Assembly: GCA_031177445.1 (NCBI GenBank)
Contig: JAPSGP010000108.1
Span: forward strand, 1 to 8,290
Length of the DNA: 8,290 nt
Source: Acidimicrobiia bacterium
GTDB taxonomy: Bacteria; Actinomycetota; Acidimicrobiia; IMCC26256; JACDBD01
Direction: 5' to 3'
The notes under the pieces were generated by a model. The model was not told the DNA's origin. It searched no databases and was given only the letters and a program-made list of their open reading frames with translations. This document shows positions 1-5,834 of this stretch, in pieces. The translations under genes were made by a program, and so were the position numbers. The number at the start of each line of letters is the position of its first letter. Within the stretch, counting starts at the first letter, position 1.

Positions 1-283
1 CAAGGTCGGAGGCGGGTGCGGCGGGGGCGGGGGCGGCGCGGGCCGCAGCCGGACGATCGCGATCGCCGTGATCGGTCCCGACGGGGTCGAGGTGCGGCCG
101 GTCATCGACGGCACCGGGCTCGCGCTCGCCGCGCTCACGACGTTTTGCGACGCTCGCGACTCGCTTGCTGTTCCGCCGTCGCCGACGCTGAACTTGTGGA
201 GTTCGTCGCGTCGACGCGACCGACAGCCCACGTTCAGCCGCAGTCCCGCCGGGCCGAGCGGCGACCAGGAGCTCAGCTCTTGA
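1..283 (+). CDS. GerW/YtfJ-like protein, C-terminal fragment, probable frameshift near the end
   Basis: This is the 3' end of a plus-strand gene that begins left of the window; the first complete codon is at position 2. The fragment opens with a glycine-rich stretch (codons from about 8 to 43), followed by a beta-type segment reading IAIAVIGPDGVEVRPVID and then LALAALTT. A Gly-rich linker followed by a short segment of the 'I-G-P-D-G-V-x-V-x-P-V' type is what the C-terminus of GerW/YtfJ sporulation-type proteins looks like, and actinobacteria carry such proteins even when they do not sporulate; their role there is not established. As read, the frame continues to TGA at 281-283 through a polar, unconserved tail and overlaps the end of the convergent permease gene by 11 bases. 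Removing one T from the T4 run at 143-146 instead gives FATLATRLLFRRRRR and a stop at 189-191, which looks like a more natural C-terminus. The family call rests on a short fragment and is moderate. Confidence 0.55.
   Translation, partial: KVGGGCGGGGGGAGRSRTIAIAVIGPDGVEVRPVIDGTGLALAALTTFCDARDSLAVPPSPTLNLWSSSRRRDRQPTFSRSPAGPSGDQELSS
192..272. other. convergent intergenic region (if the GerW-like gene ends at 191)
   Basis: This 81-base stretch lies between the frameshift-corrected end of the plus-strand GerW-like gene and the stop of the minus-strand permease. As the sequence is written, the plus-strand frame runs through it, but the resulting residues are polar and Ser/Arg/Pro-rich with no recognisable conservation. 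Apart from the palindrome at 205-220 I see no promoter, RNA gene or repeat in it. Confidence 0.45.
205..220. terminator. perfect 16-bp palindrome, candidate bidirectional terminator
   Basis: GTCGCGTCGACGCGAC is identical to its reverse complement. As RNA from either strand it could fold into a 6-bp GC-rich stem with a TCGA loop. It lies between two converging genes, where a shared terminator is expected. No T-tract follows on either strand, so it is not a classic Rho-independent terminator, although U-less hairpins are often proposed in actinobacteria. It could instead be a protein-binding site or a chance palindrome in GC-rich DNA. Confidence 0.35.
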
Positions 284-1097
284 TGTCCTTGCGGTGGAAC
301 CACCACCAGCCGATGGCGCAGAACGCGATCACGTACGGGATCTGGATGAGGATCCCGCTGAGCATCTCGCCGTCGCTGTAGCGAGGATTGAACAGGCTCG
401 TCCATGCTTCGAGGTAGTGCGTCGGCAGGATGTTGCGGTACTCGTCGAGCGGCTCGATCTGGTCGACGATCTGGGACGTCATGAACAGCCCGAAGCCGGC
501 GCCGATCGCGCCCGCGGGCACGTCCGTCATCGTCGAGACCATGAACGCGAACGCGCCGGCTGCCGCCATGCTCCAGCCGACGTACAGCGTGGCGACGAAC
601 ATGTTGCGGGCGATCTCGCCCGGTGGCTGATCCAGGCCGAAGAGCGACGCGATCGGTGGGAGCTCGTTCCAGCCGAAGGCGATCGTCCCGGCGATCAGCC
701 CTGTCACGACGATGAGCATGCTCCCGATGGTGGCGAAGAAGATCACCGTGATCAGCTTGGCGACGAAGACCCGGCCCCGGGATACCGGCCTGACGAGGAG
801 ATAGCGCAGGGTGCCCCAGCCTCCCTCGGCCGCGAGGGCGTCGCCGGCGAACACGGCGACGACGAAGGGCAGCAGGAGCCGGCTGAGTACCACCAGCGAG
901 ACCGCCGGGATGAACAAGCCCGTCTGCGTGGCGTAGTAGAAGAACGTGCCGGTGCCGCCGCGCCCGCTGAACTCGGGCGGCGACGCCCACAGCGCGATCG
1001 TGATGAGCACGGGGATGAACCCGACGATGCCGAGCGCCACGTACGTCCGAGGCCGTCGGAGTTGCTTGGCCAGCTCGGCGCGCAGAACCGCGGTCAT
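273..1097 (-). CDS. ABC-2 type transporter permease
   Basis: The 274-residue integral membrane protein is the membrane half of an ABC exporter paired with the ATPase encoded just upstream. A short basic cytoplasmic N-terminus (LRAELAKQLRRPRTY) precedes the first membrane helix at about residues 19-38. Further hydrophobic segments lie near 62-84, 114-141, 165-188, 194-210 and 246-267, giving six helices, the usual ABC-2 count. After the second segment comes E-G-G-W-G-T-L-R-Y-L-L-V-R-P-V-S-R (91-107), the cytoplasmic coupling motif typical of ABC-2/BcrB-like permeases. The ATG at 1097 overlaps the ATPase stop in an ATGA arrangement (1094-1097), a sign of translational coupling, and fits the hydropathy pattern; a GAGAG about 8 bases upstream is a weak ribosome binding site. 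The protein ends in a basic tail (HRKDIKS). The substrate cannot be read from the sequence; the glycan genes upstream suggest a glycolipid or related compound, but drug or peptide export is equally compatible with the family. Confidence 0.88.
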   Translation of the reverse strand: MTAVLRAELAKQLRRPRTYVALGIVGFIPVLITIALWASPPEFSGRGGTGTFFYYATQTGLFIPAVSLVVLSRLLLPFVVAVFAGDALAAEGGWGTLRYLLVRPVSRGRVFVAKLITVIFFATIGSMLIVVTGLIAGTIAFGWNELPPIASLFGLDQPPGEIARNMFVATLYVGWSMAAAGAFAFMVSTMTDVPAGAIGAGFGLFMTSQIVDQIEPLDEYRNILPTHYLEAWTSLFNPRYSDGEMLSGILIQIPYVIAFCAIGWWWFHRKDIKS

Positions 1098-2053
1098 GCG
1101 CCCGCGCTCTCGCGCAGGAGGCCGAGGAAGGCGTCCTCGAGCCGGTTGCGGGCGGTGACCGTCTCGACTGCCACCCCGCCGGCGACGAGTGCCTCGACCG
1201 CGGCCGATCGCGGGATGCCGTCGAGCTCGACCGTGAGCCCTGGTGGCTCCGGGGTCACGCCGAGCACTCCCGGATGCCGCCCGAGCACCTCCGCTGCCCG
1301 CGTGGTGTCGTCGACCTCGAAGTACACCCAGCGCGTCCCGGCGACGAGCTCGGCCACGGTGCCGGCGGAGACGAGATGGCCGCGGTCCATGACGACGACA
1401 TGGCTGCAGACCTGCTCGATCTCGCCCAGCAGGTGGCTCGAGAGCAGGATGGTCGTGCCGGTGTCGGCGAGGCGCTGCATGAGCCGGCGCACCTCCCGGA
1501 TCTCCTGCGGGTCGAGGCCGTTGGTCGGCTCGTCGAGCATGAGGATCTCGGGCTCGCCGAGGAGCACACGCGCGATCCCGAGACGCTGCTTCATGCCGTG
1601 CGAGTACGTCTTCACCCGGCGTTCGACCGCGTTGCCGAGTCCCGCGATCGCCAGGGCATCGTCGAGGTTCGGTGGCGGCCAGCGCCCCCCGCCTGCTTCC
1701 CAATACAGGCGCAAATTGGAGGTCCCGGAGAGGTAGGGATAGAACGCGGCGGCCTCGATCATCGCACCCACGCGCTGGAGCACGGGATTGCTGGGCGTGA
1801 CCCGGGTCCCGAACACCCGCGCTTCACCCGACGACGGCCGGACCAGCCCGACGAGCATCCGCAAGGCCGTGGTCTTGCCCGCGCCGTTGGGGCCGAGGAG
1901 CCCGCACACGCTGCCGCGCGCGACCGTGAAATCGAGGCGGTCCACGGCCAGCACTTCGTCGCCGAAGCGTTTGGTGAGGCCGCGGACCTCGATGACCGAG
2001 CCGTCGAGGGGGCCGCTCGAATCCAACTCGTGCTCCAGGGGGGTCAGGACCAC
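1094..2053 (-). CDS. ABC transporter ATP-binding protein, BcrA-like
   Basis: The cytoplasmic ATPase subunit powers the permease encoded immediately downstream. Counting from the GTG at 2053 it has 319 residues. Visible motifs in order: Walker A GPNGAGKTT (54-62); a Q-loop region reading GAMIEAAAFYPYLSG (96-110), with Glu where most ABC ATPases have Gln, as is usual in BcrA-like exporters; ABC signature YSHGMKQRLGIA (150-161); Walker B ILMLDEP (170-176) followed by TNGLDP; and the H-loop SSH (205-207). A C-terminal domain of about 80 residues ends with L-E-D-A-F-L, as in exporters of the bacitracin, lantibiotic and drug-resistance type. The start is uncertain: the open frame reaches 2218, but that would overlap the upstream glycosyltransferase by 116 bases and add an unconserved Arg-rich extension. 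The GTG at 2053 is the first usable start after that gene's stop, and no strong ribosome binding site precedes it. Confidence 0.9.
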   Translation of the reverse strand: MVLTPLEHELDSSGPLDGSVIEVRGLTKRFGDEVLAVDRLDFTVARGSVCGLLGPNGAGKTTALRMLVGLVRPSSGEARVFGTRVTPSNPVLQRVGAMIEAAAFYPYLSGTSNLRLYWEAGGGRWPPPNLDDALAIAGLGNAVERRVKTYSHGMKQRLGIARVLLGEPEILMLDEPTNGLDPQEIREVRRLMQRLADTGTTILLSSHLLGEIEQVCSHVVVMDRGHLVSAGTVAELVAGTRWVYFEVDDTTRAAEVLGRHPGVLGVTPEPPGLTVELDGIPRSAAVEALVAGGVAVETVTARNRLEDAFLGLLRESAGA

Positions 2054-2102
2054 CCCGATGGTGTACCCGACCGTGGCGTGCGAAGCCGCGCGGGGGGTGT
2101 GG

Positions 2103-3380
2103 TCATTCCGCCGGTGCCGTCGCCGAGGGCGGCGACCCCGGGAAAAGTCGATCGATAGCGACCGCGGCCAGGGCCACGATCGAGACCTCGGCGGGCGCTC
2201 GGAAGCGCACCAGTCCATAGAGCGCGGCCGCGACCAGGGTCACCACCGCGATCGGCGCGAGCAGCGGGAGCACGACCTCGTGACGGCGCCAGAGCAACAC
2301 CGTACCGGCGACTGCGAACCCGACCAGCAGCCAGTAGCCGCCGAGCCCGGCCCACGACGCCCACCGCGGCTTGCCCTCGCCCTCGGCGAGCTTCGCCATT
2401 TGGAACGGCGCGAAGACACTCCACAGTCGTCCGATACGGGCAGCGATCACGACCGGAAGGCGACGCGCATGGTCCTTCATGTACGCGAGCCCGCGATTGC
2501 GGGTCTCGACGTTGTCCATCGACCGGTCGCCGTGCGCGATGAGGTCGAAGGAACGGTCGTTCCGAACACCCTCGATCGTGCACAGACCGTTCCAGGACCC
2601 GAGGTCGGCGCCCCAGTACGTGCGGTTGCAGTTCGCGCCCGCGAGGACGCCGCCGTCACCGCTCGACAGCAGTACCGGCTCGTCGAATCGAGCCAGGTTG
2701 TAGCCGACCCAGGGCGCGACGAGCACGGCAGTGGCGCCGAGCGCGCTGCCGGCGATGCGCAGACGCCGCGTGAACGAGATGCCGCGGATACTCAACAACA
2801 CCGGCACGACCAGGAGCGGCACCAACAGTGCCAACTCGGCGCGGCTGAGCATCGACAGCGCACAGGCGACACCGAGGACGACCGCGCGCGCGGCCGACGG
2901 GTGTCGGATCAATCGGTAGCACGCGAAGATCGCACCGGCCGTGAAGAGCGTGGCGAAGGTCTCCGACATGAAGATCCCGTCGTTGATCCACAGATTCGGG
3001 TACACGGCCGCGATCGCGGCGGCGACGAGGCCGGCGCGCCGGCCCGCCACCTCGGCGGTGACGAGTGCGATGAGGAGGAGCGCGCACACGCCACCGAACG
3101 CGACCAGCGTCCGCATGGCGGAATCGTTGTCGCTGCTGACGAGCGCGACCGGTGCGAGGACGGTGACGGGCAGCGGTGGATGCTCGGCGCTCTCACCGCT
3201 GCCGAAGAGCGGCGGTGCTTGGAAGAACTCGCCGTCCGCCAGCTGCACGGCCGACTCGTAGAAGTAGCGCTGGTCGGTCGACAGCTCGTCATGCGTGACG
3301 GTGAAGATGTAGACGACGCGTCCCGCGAACGCGAACGCGGCGATGAGCAGAAGCGCGACGGCGAATCGCCGGCTGCTCAT
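2103..3380 (-). CDS. GT-C fold membrane glycosyltransferase (family 39/ArnT-PMT type)
   Basis: This 425-residue polytopic protein probably transfers a sugar from a polyprenyl-phosphate donor on the outer face of the membrane. The first helix is at about residues 7-27. It is followed by a loop with DELSTDQRYFYESAVQLADG (31-50), whose acidic residues match the catalytic first-loop position of GT-C enzymes, and then by EHPPLPV (66-72), the His-Pro-Pro motif common in this group. About ten hydrophobic segments follow (near 72-82, 92-110, 114-128, 138-155, 166-179, 183-198, 208-226, 344-364, 369-388 and 397-411). The large loop at 227-310 holds N-C-N-R-T-Y-W-G (250-257) and Cys267; Cys251 and Cys267 could form an extracytoplasmic disulfide. 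The C-terminal Y-G-L-V-R-F-R-A-P-A-E-V (388-399) is a pattern I associate with actinobacterial members. ATG 3380 lies 12 bases after the methyltransferase stop and has a G-rich ribosome binding site. The sugar and acceptor are unknown. Confidence 0.82.
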   Translation of the reverse strand: MSSRRFAVALLLIAAFAFAGRVVYIFTVTHDELSTDQRYFYESAVQLADGEFFQAPPLFGSGESAEHPPLPVTVLAPVALVSSDNDSAMRTLVAFGGVCALLLIALVTAEVAGRRAGLVAAAIAAVYPNLWINDGIFMSETFATLFTAGAIFACYRLIRHPSAARAVVLGVACALSMLSRAELALLVPLLVVPVLLSIRGISFTRRLRIAGSALGATAVLVAPWVGYNLARFDEPVLLSSGDGGVLAGANCNRTYWGADLGSWNGLCTIEGVRNDRSFDLIAHGDRSMDNVETRNRGLAYMKDHARRLPVVIAARIGRLWSVFAPFQMAKLAEGEGKPRWASWAGLGGYWLLVGFAVAGTVLLWRRHEVVLPLLAPIAVVTLVAAALYGLVRFRAPAEVSIVALAAVAIDRLFPGSPPSATAPAE

Positions 3381-3384
3381 GCGG

Positions 3385-3391
3385 TCCCCCC
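3385..3391 (-). promoter_or_regulatory. ribosome binding site of the GT-C glycosyltransferase gene
   Basis: On the minus strand GGGGGGA is separated by four bases from the ATG at 3380, within the 12-base gap after the methyltransferase stop. It is purine-rich but not a perfect GGAGG. It supports the chosen start and re-initiation within one transcript. Confidence 0.45.
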
Positions 3392-3392
3392 G

Positions 3393-4379
3393 TCAGCAGC
3401 GTTGCCAGTACACGCCCGTCCAGTCGACGGGAATCATCGCGTCCTCGATGCCGTGCGCGCGGCGAAAGTCGTCGACCGCGCGTCGACACGCGTCAATCGC
3501 TCCATAATCGTCGATGATGCAGTAACCGCCAGGCGTGAGTTTCAAGTAGAGCGCGTCGAGTGCATCGATTGTCGATTCGTAGAGGTCGCCATCGAGACGG
3601 ATGAGCGAAAGTCGATCGATGGGAGCGGAAGCGAGAGTGTCGCGAAACCACCCCGGAAGGAACTCGACTCGGTCGTCGAGCAACCCGTAGCGCGCGAAGT
3701 TGGCGCGCACCTGTTGCAACCCCACCGACAGCTCCGGGAACCTCGTGTAGTCGACCCGCGCGTCCGCCGGGTACTTCACCGGGTCCGGTTTCGGAAGACC
3801 CTGGAACGAGTCGGCGGCCCACACCCGCCGGTCGCGATCGCCGTAGGCGGCGAGGATGGCGCGCATGAAGATCGACGTGCCGCCCCGCCAGACGCCGGCT
3901 TCGATCGCGTCACCGGCGACTCCACGGGTGAGGACGTCGACGAGACACTCCTGCACGTTGTCGAGGCGGCGCAGCCCCGACATGGTCTCGGCGTGGGCGG
4001 GCCAGTCGATGCCCAGCTCGCGCTCGGTCTCCGCCAGGCGGGTGCGCCACGCCCGATAGCCCCGGGGCGGTCGGGCGGCGCGCCCCCGCCGTCGAGCCTC
4101 TCCGCGCTCCGACTGGTCGGGGACGACCGCGAGGTTCTTGGCGTCGAGCAGGGTGATCAGCACGCGCGATCCGGGCAGCTCCGGCACCGCCCGCACGGCC
4201 CGGTCGGCGATCGACGGCACGACCGGGACCACGTTGAACCCCCGGTCGAGGAACGCCTGCACCACGAGCGCCCGTAGTCGACGCCGGCGTCCGCGTGGCG
4301 ATCCTTCACCGATGCTGTCGGCGCGCGTCAGGCGCCTCTTCAGGAGCTCGAAGTACGCCGCCCGTGCTTCCGGATCCAC
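3393..4379 (-). CDS. TylF/MycF-type sugar O-methyltransferase with extended N-terminal region
   Basis: The protein has 328 residues; most TylF-family proteins known to me are nearer 250-270. The N-terminus YFELLKRRLT (9-18) matches the family start, and the conserved core resumes at IDWPAHAETMSGLRRLDN (124-141). The SAM-binding motif is E160-x-G-V-W-R-G-G167, and D190-S-F-x-G-L-P follows. RLDGDLYEST (261-270) and IIDDYG (288-293) carry the Asp residues (263, 265, 290, 291) expected to bind the divalent metal and help catalysis. Characterised relatives (TylF, MycF) methylate deoxysugar hydroxyls of macrolides, so the likely reaction here is sugar O-methylation of a glycan, glycolipid or glycosylated metabolite. 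Between about residues 19 and 123 is a basic insertion without a recognised domain. The start is a GTG at 4379, seven bases after the upstream stop; no clear ribosome binding site is seen, but the family N-terminus begins right there. Local GC is lower in the part coding for the C-terminal half. Confidence 0.88.
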   Translation of the reverse strand: MDPEARAAYFELLKRRLTRADSIGEGSPRGRRRRLRALVVQAFLDRGFNVVPVVPSIADRAVRAVPELPGSRVLITLLDAKNLAVVPDQSERGEARRRGRAARPPRGYRAWRTRLAETERELGIDWPAHAETMSGLRRLDNVQECLVDVLTRGVAGDAIEAGVWRGGTSIFMRAILAAYGDRDRRVWAADSFQGLPKPDPVKYPADARVDYTRFPELSVGLQQVRANFARYGLLDDRVEFLPGWFRDTLASAPIDRLSLIRLDGDLYESTIDALDALYLKLTPGGYCIIDDYGAIDACRRAVDDFRRAHGIEDAMIPVDWTGVYWQRC

Positions 4380-4386
4380 CTCGGCG

Positions 4387-5823
4387 TCAGCCGGGCACCG
4401 GCTCGAACTCGAACAGGTACTGGTAGGCGAAGAGCGTCGGGCAGAGCGTGATGCCGGCGCGGTCGAGGCGCTTGGCGCTGCGCCCGAGGCCCGAGTGGGC
4501 GCTCGTGCTCTCGCCGCCGCGGTCGACGACCTCGATCGGCAGCCCGATCGCCTCGCGCCGCCGCACGGAGAGACCGGCGGATCGTGCCAGCCGTTCGAAG
4601 CTCTTTCGAGTGAAGAAGCGGATGTGGTCGCGGTCGAGGATGCCGCGCCGGTCGTAGTCGAAGCGCCCGCTGACGACGCGTGCCCGGGGGTACCAGTGGC
4701 CGAAGTTCGGGACGCTCGCCATCACCGACCCGCCCGGCCCGAGGCATCGTCGAGCGTCGCCGAGGAGGCGCTCGGGCCAGCGCACGTGCTCGAGCACGTC
4801 GGCCGCGAGCACGACGTCGTAGCCGTCTCCCACCTCGGGCGGGATGCCGTGCTCGAGGTCGGCGGCCACGAACCGATCGAGCCGGGCGCACGCGTCGGCG
4901 TGCTCGGCGACGTCGACGCCCACGACCTCGTGGCCGTGGGTCCGTAGCTCCTGGGCGAGCTTGCCGTCCGAGCACCCGAGGTCGAGCACCCGGCACGGCT
5001 GCCGAGCGGCGAGCCAGGCGACCAACCGCCCGTGGGAGGTGTCCTCACCTTGCTTCAGCTCGTACGCGGTGCTCGCGAACGCGGTCTCGCCCGTACCGAA
5101 GCCCATCTTGTGCAGCCGGTACCGGACGACGTGCTGCACGATGTCGGCGGCGTACTGGACGCCGTTGACGTAGGAGATCTCGTCGCCGTAGTAGGTCGGA
5201 ATCGGCACCTCGGCGATGCGCTTCCCTCCCTCGTGCAGCTGCACGATGATCTGGGTGTCGAAGTCGAAGCCGTCGGAGTTGCACTCGAACGGTATTCCTC
5301 GGAGCGCGTCGACGCTGTACGCGCGATAGCCCGTGTGCCATTCGCTCAGGTCCATCCCCATGACCGCGTTCTCGAAGCGGGTGAGGATCTTGTTGCCGAC
5401 GAACTTGTACATCGGCATGCCACCGCGCCGCGCTCCACCGGGCTCGAGCATCCGCGAGCCGAGCACGGCGTCGCACTTGTCGAGCTCGAGCGGCTCGATG
5501 ATGTCGGGGAGGACCTCGGGCGCGTACTGCCCGTCGCCGTGCAGGAGCACGACCACGTCGAGGCCGTGCTCGATCGCCCACCGGTACGCCGCCTTCTGGT
5601 TGCCGCCGTAGCCGAGGTTCTGGGGCTGGGTGATCACGGTGAGCGGCAGGTCGCTGAGCTGCTGGTAGCCGAGGCCCACGAGGTAGGTCGAGTCGGTGCT
5701 GGCGTCGTCCGACACGAGCACGCGGTCGATCCGCGGCACGACCTCGCGGGGAATGCGATCGAGCACCTGGGCCAGCGTCGAGGCCGCGTTGTACGCGACG
5801 ACGATGATCCCGATCCGCTTCAT
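4387..5823 (-). CDS. bifunctional family 2 glycosyltransferase / class I SAM-dependent methyltransferase
   Basis: The 478-residue protein joins two catalytic domains. Residues 1-240 are a GT-A family 2 glycosyltransferase resembling dolichol/polyprenyl-phosphate sugar synthases: IIVVAYNA (6-13), SDDASTDST (38-46), QPQNLGYGGNQ (66-76), the metal-binding H-G-D-G-Q (95-99, a DxD-like site), LGSRM (121-125) and the acceptor-side W-H-T-G-Y-R-A-Y (162-169). Residues 262-430 are a Rossmann methyltransferase: VLDLGCSDGKLA (279-290) for SAM, the acidic V-G-V-D-V (301-305), ADVLEHV (341-347) and the later RDHIRFFTRKSFERL (398-412), typical of the MetW/Methyltransf_23/11 group. There are no membrane helices, so it should be cytosolic or membrane-associated through its substrate. 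Such fusions are known in databases as bifunctional proteins, but I know of no characterised product. ATG 5823 was chosen because the glycosyltransferase fold begins right after it and it lies 11 bases after the upstream stop; the open frame extends further upstream only as overlap with the neighbouring gene. Confidence 0.9.
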   Translation of the reverse strand: MKRIGIIVVAYNAASTLAQVLDRIPREVVPRIDRVLVSDDASTDSTYLVGLGYQQLSDLPLTVITQPQNLGYGGNQKAAYRWAIEHGLDVVVLLHGDGQYAPEVLPDIIEPLELDKCDAVLGSRMLEPGGARRGGMPMYKFVGNKILTRFENAVMGMDLSEWHTGYRAYSVDALRGIPFECNSDGFDFDTQIIVQLHEGGKRIAEVPIPTYYGDEISYVNGVQYAADIVQHVVRYRLHKMGFGTGETAFASTAYELKQGEDTSHGRLVAWLAARQPCRVLDLGCSDGKLAQELRTHGHEVVGVDVAEHADACARLDRFVAADLEHGIPPEVGDGYDVVLAADVLEHVRWPERLLGDARRCLGPGGSVMASVPNFGHWYPRARVVSGRFDYDRRGILDRDHIRFFTRKSFERLARSAGLSVRRREAIGLPIEVVDRGGESTSAHSGLGRSAKRLDRAGITLCPTLFAYQYLFEFEPVPG

Positions 5824-5834
5824 CCCGCCGAAGA

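Noticed and set aside
54..66. CGATCGCGATCG palindrome containing the HIP1-like octamer GCGATCGC
   Set aside because: It is a single occurrence inside coding sequence (T-I-A-I-A); HIP1 is significant only as an over-represented repeat in cyanobacteria.
1098..1703. Long N-terminal extension of the permease frame (start at 1703)
   Set aside because: The extension is Arg-rich, unconserved and overlaps the ATPase coding region in another frame. The ATG at 1097 forms a normal 4-base overlap and begins directly before the first membrane helix.
294..1736. Plus-strand open frame of 480 codons antisense to the ABC transporter genes
   Set aside because: The opposite strand encodes a motif-complete ABC ATPase and a six-helix permease; this frame is charged low-complexity protein and an artefact of base composition.
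2054..2102. Possible internal promoter before the ABC ATPase gene
   Set aside because: The 49-base gap shows no convincing -35/-10 pair, no operator and no strong hairpin, so nothing supports an independent transcript.
3029..3044. Perfect palindrome GGCCGGCGCGCCGGCC
   Set aside because: It lies inside the GT-C gene coding for an Ala/Gly/Arg stretch, and such GC palindromes arise easily in this base composition.
1788..4277. Plus-strand open frame of 829 codons antisense to four genes
   Set aside because: It lies opposite the ABC ATPase, the GT-C enzyme and the TylF-like methyltransferase, which all have clear family motifs. Its product is rich in Arg, Asp, Glu and His with no recognisable domain, as expected of antisense frames in GC-rich DNA where stop codons are rare.
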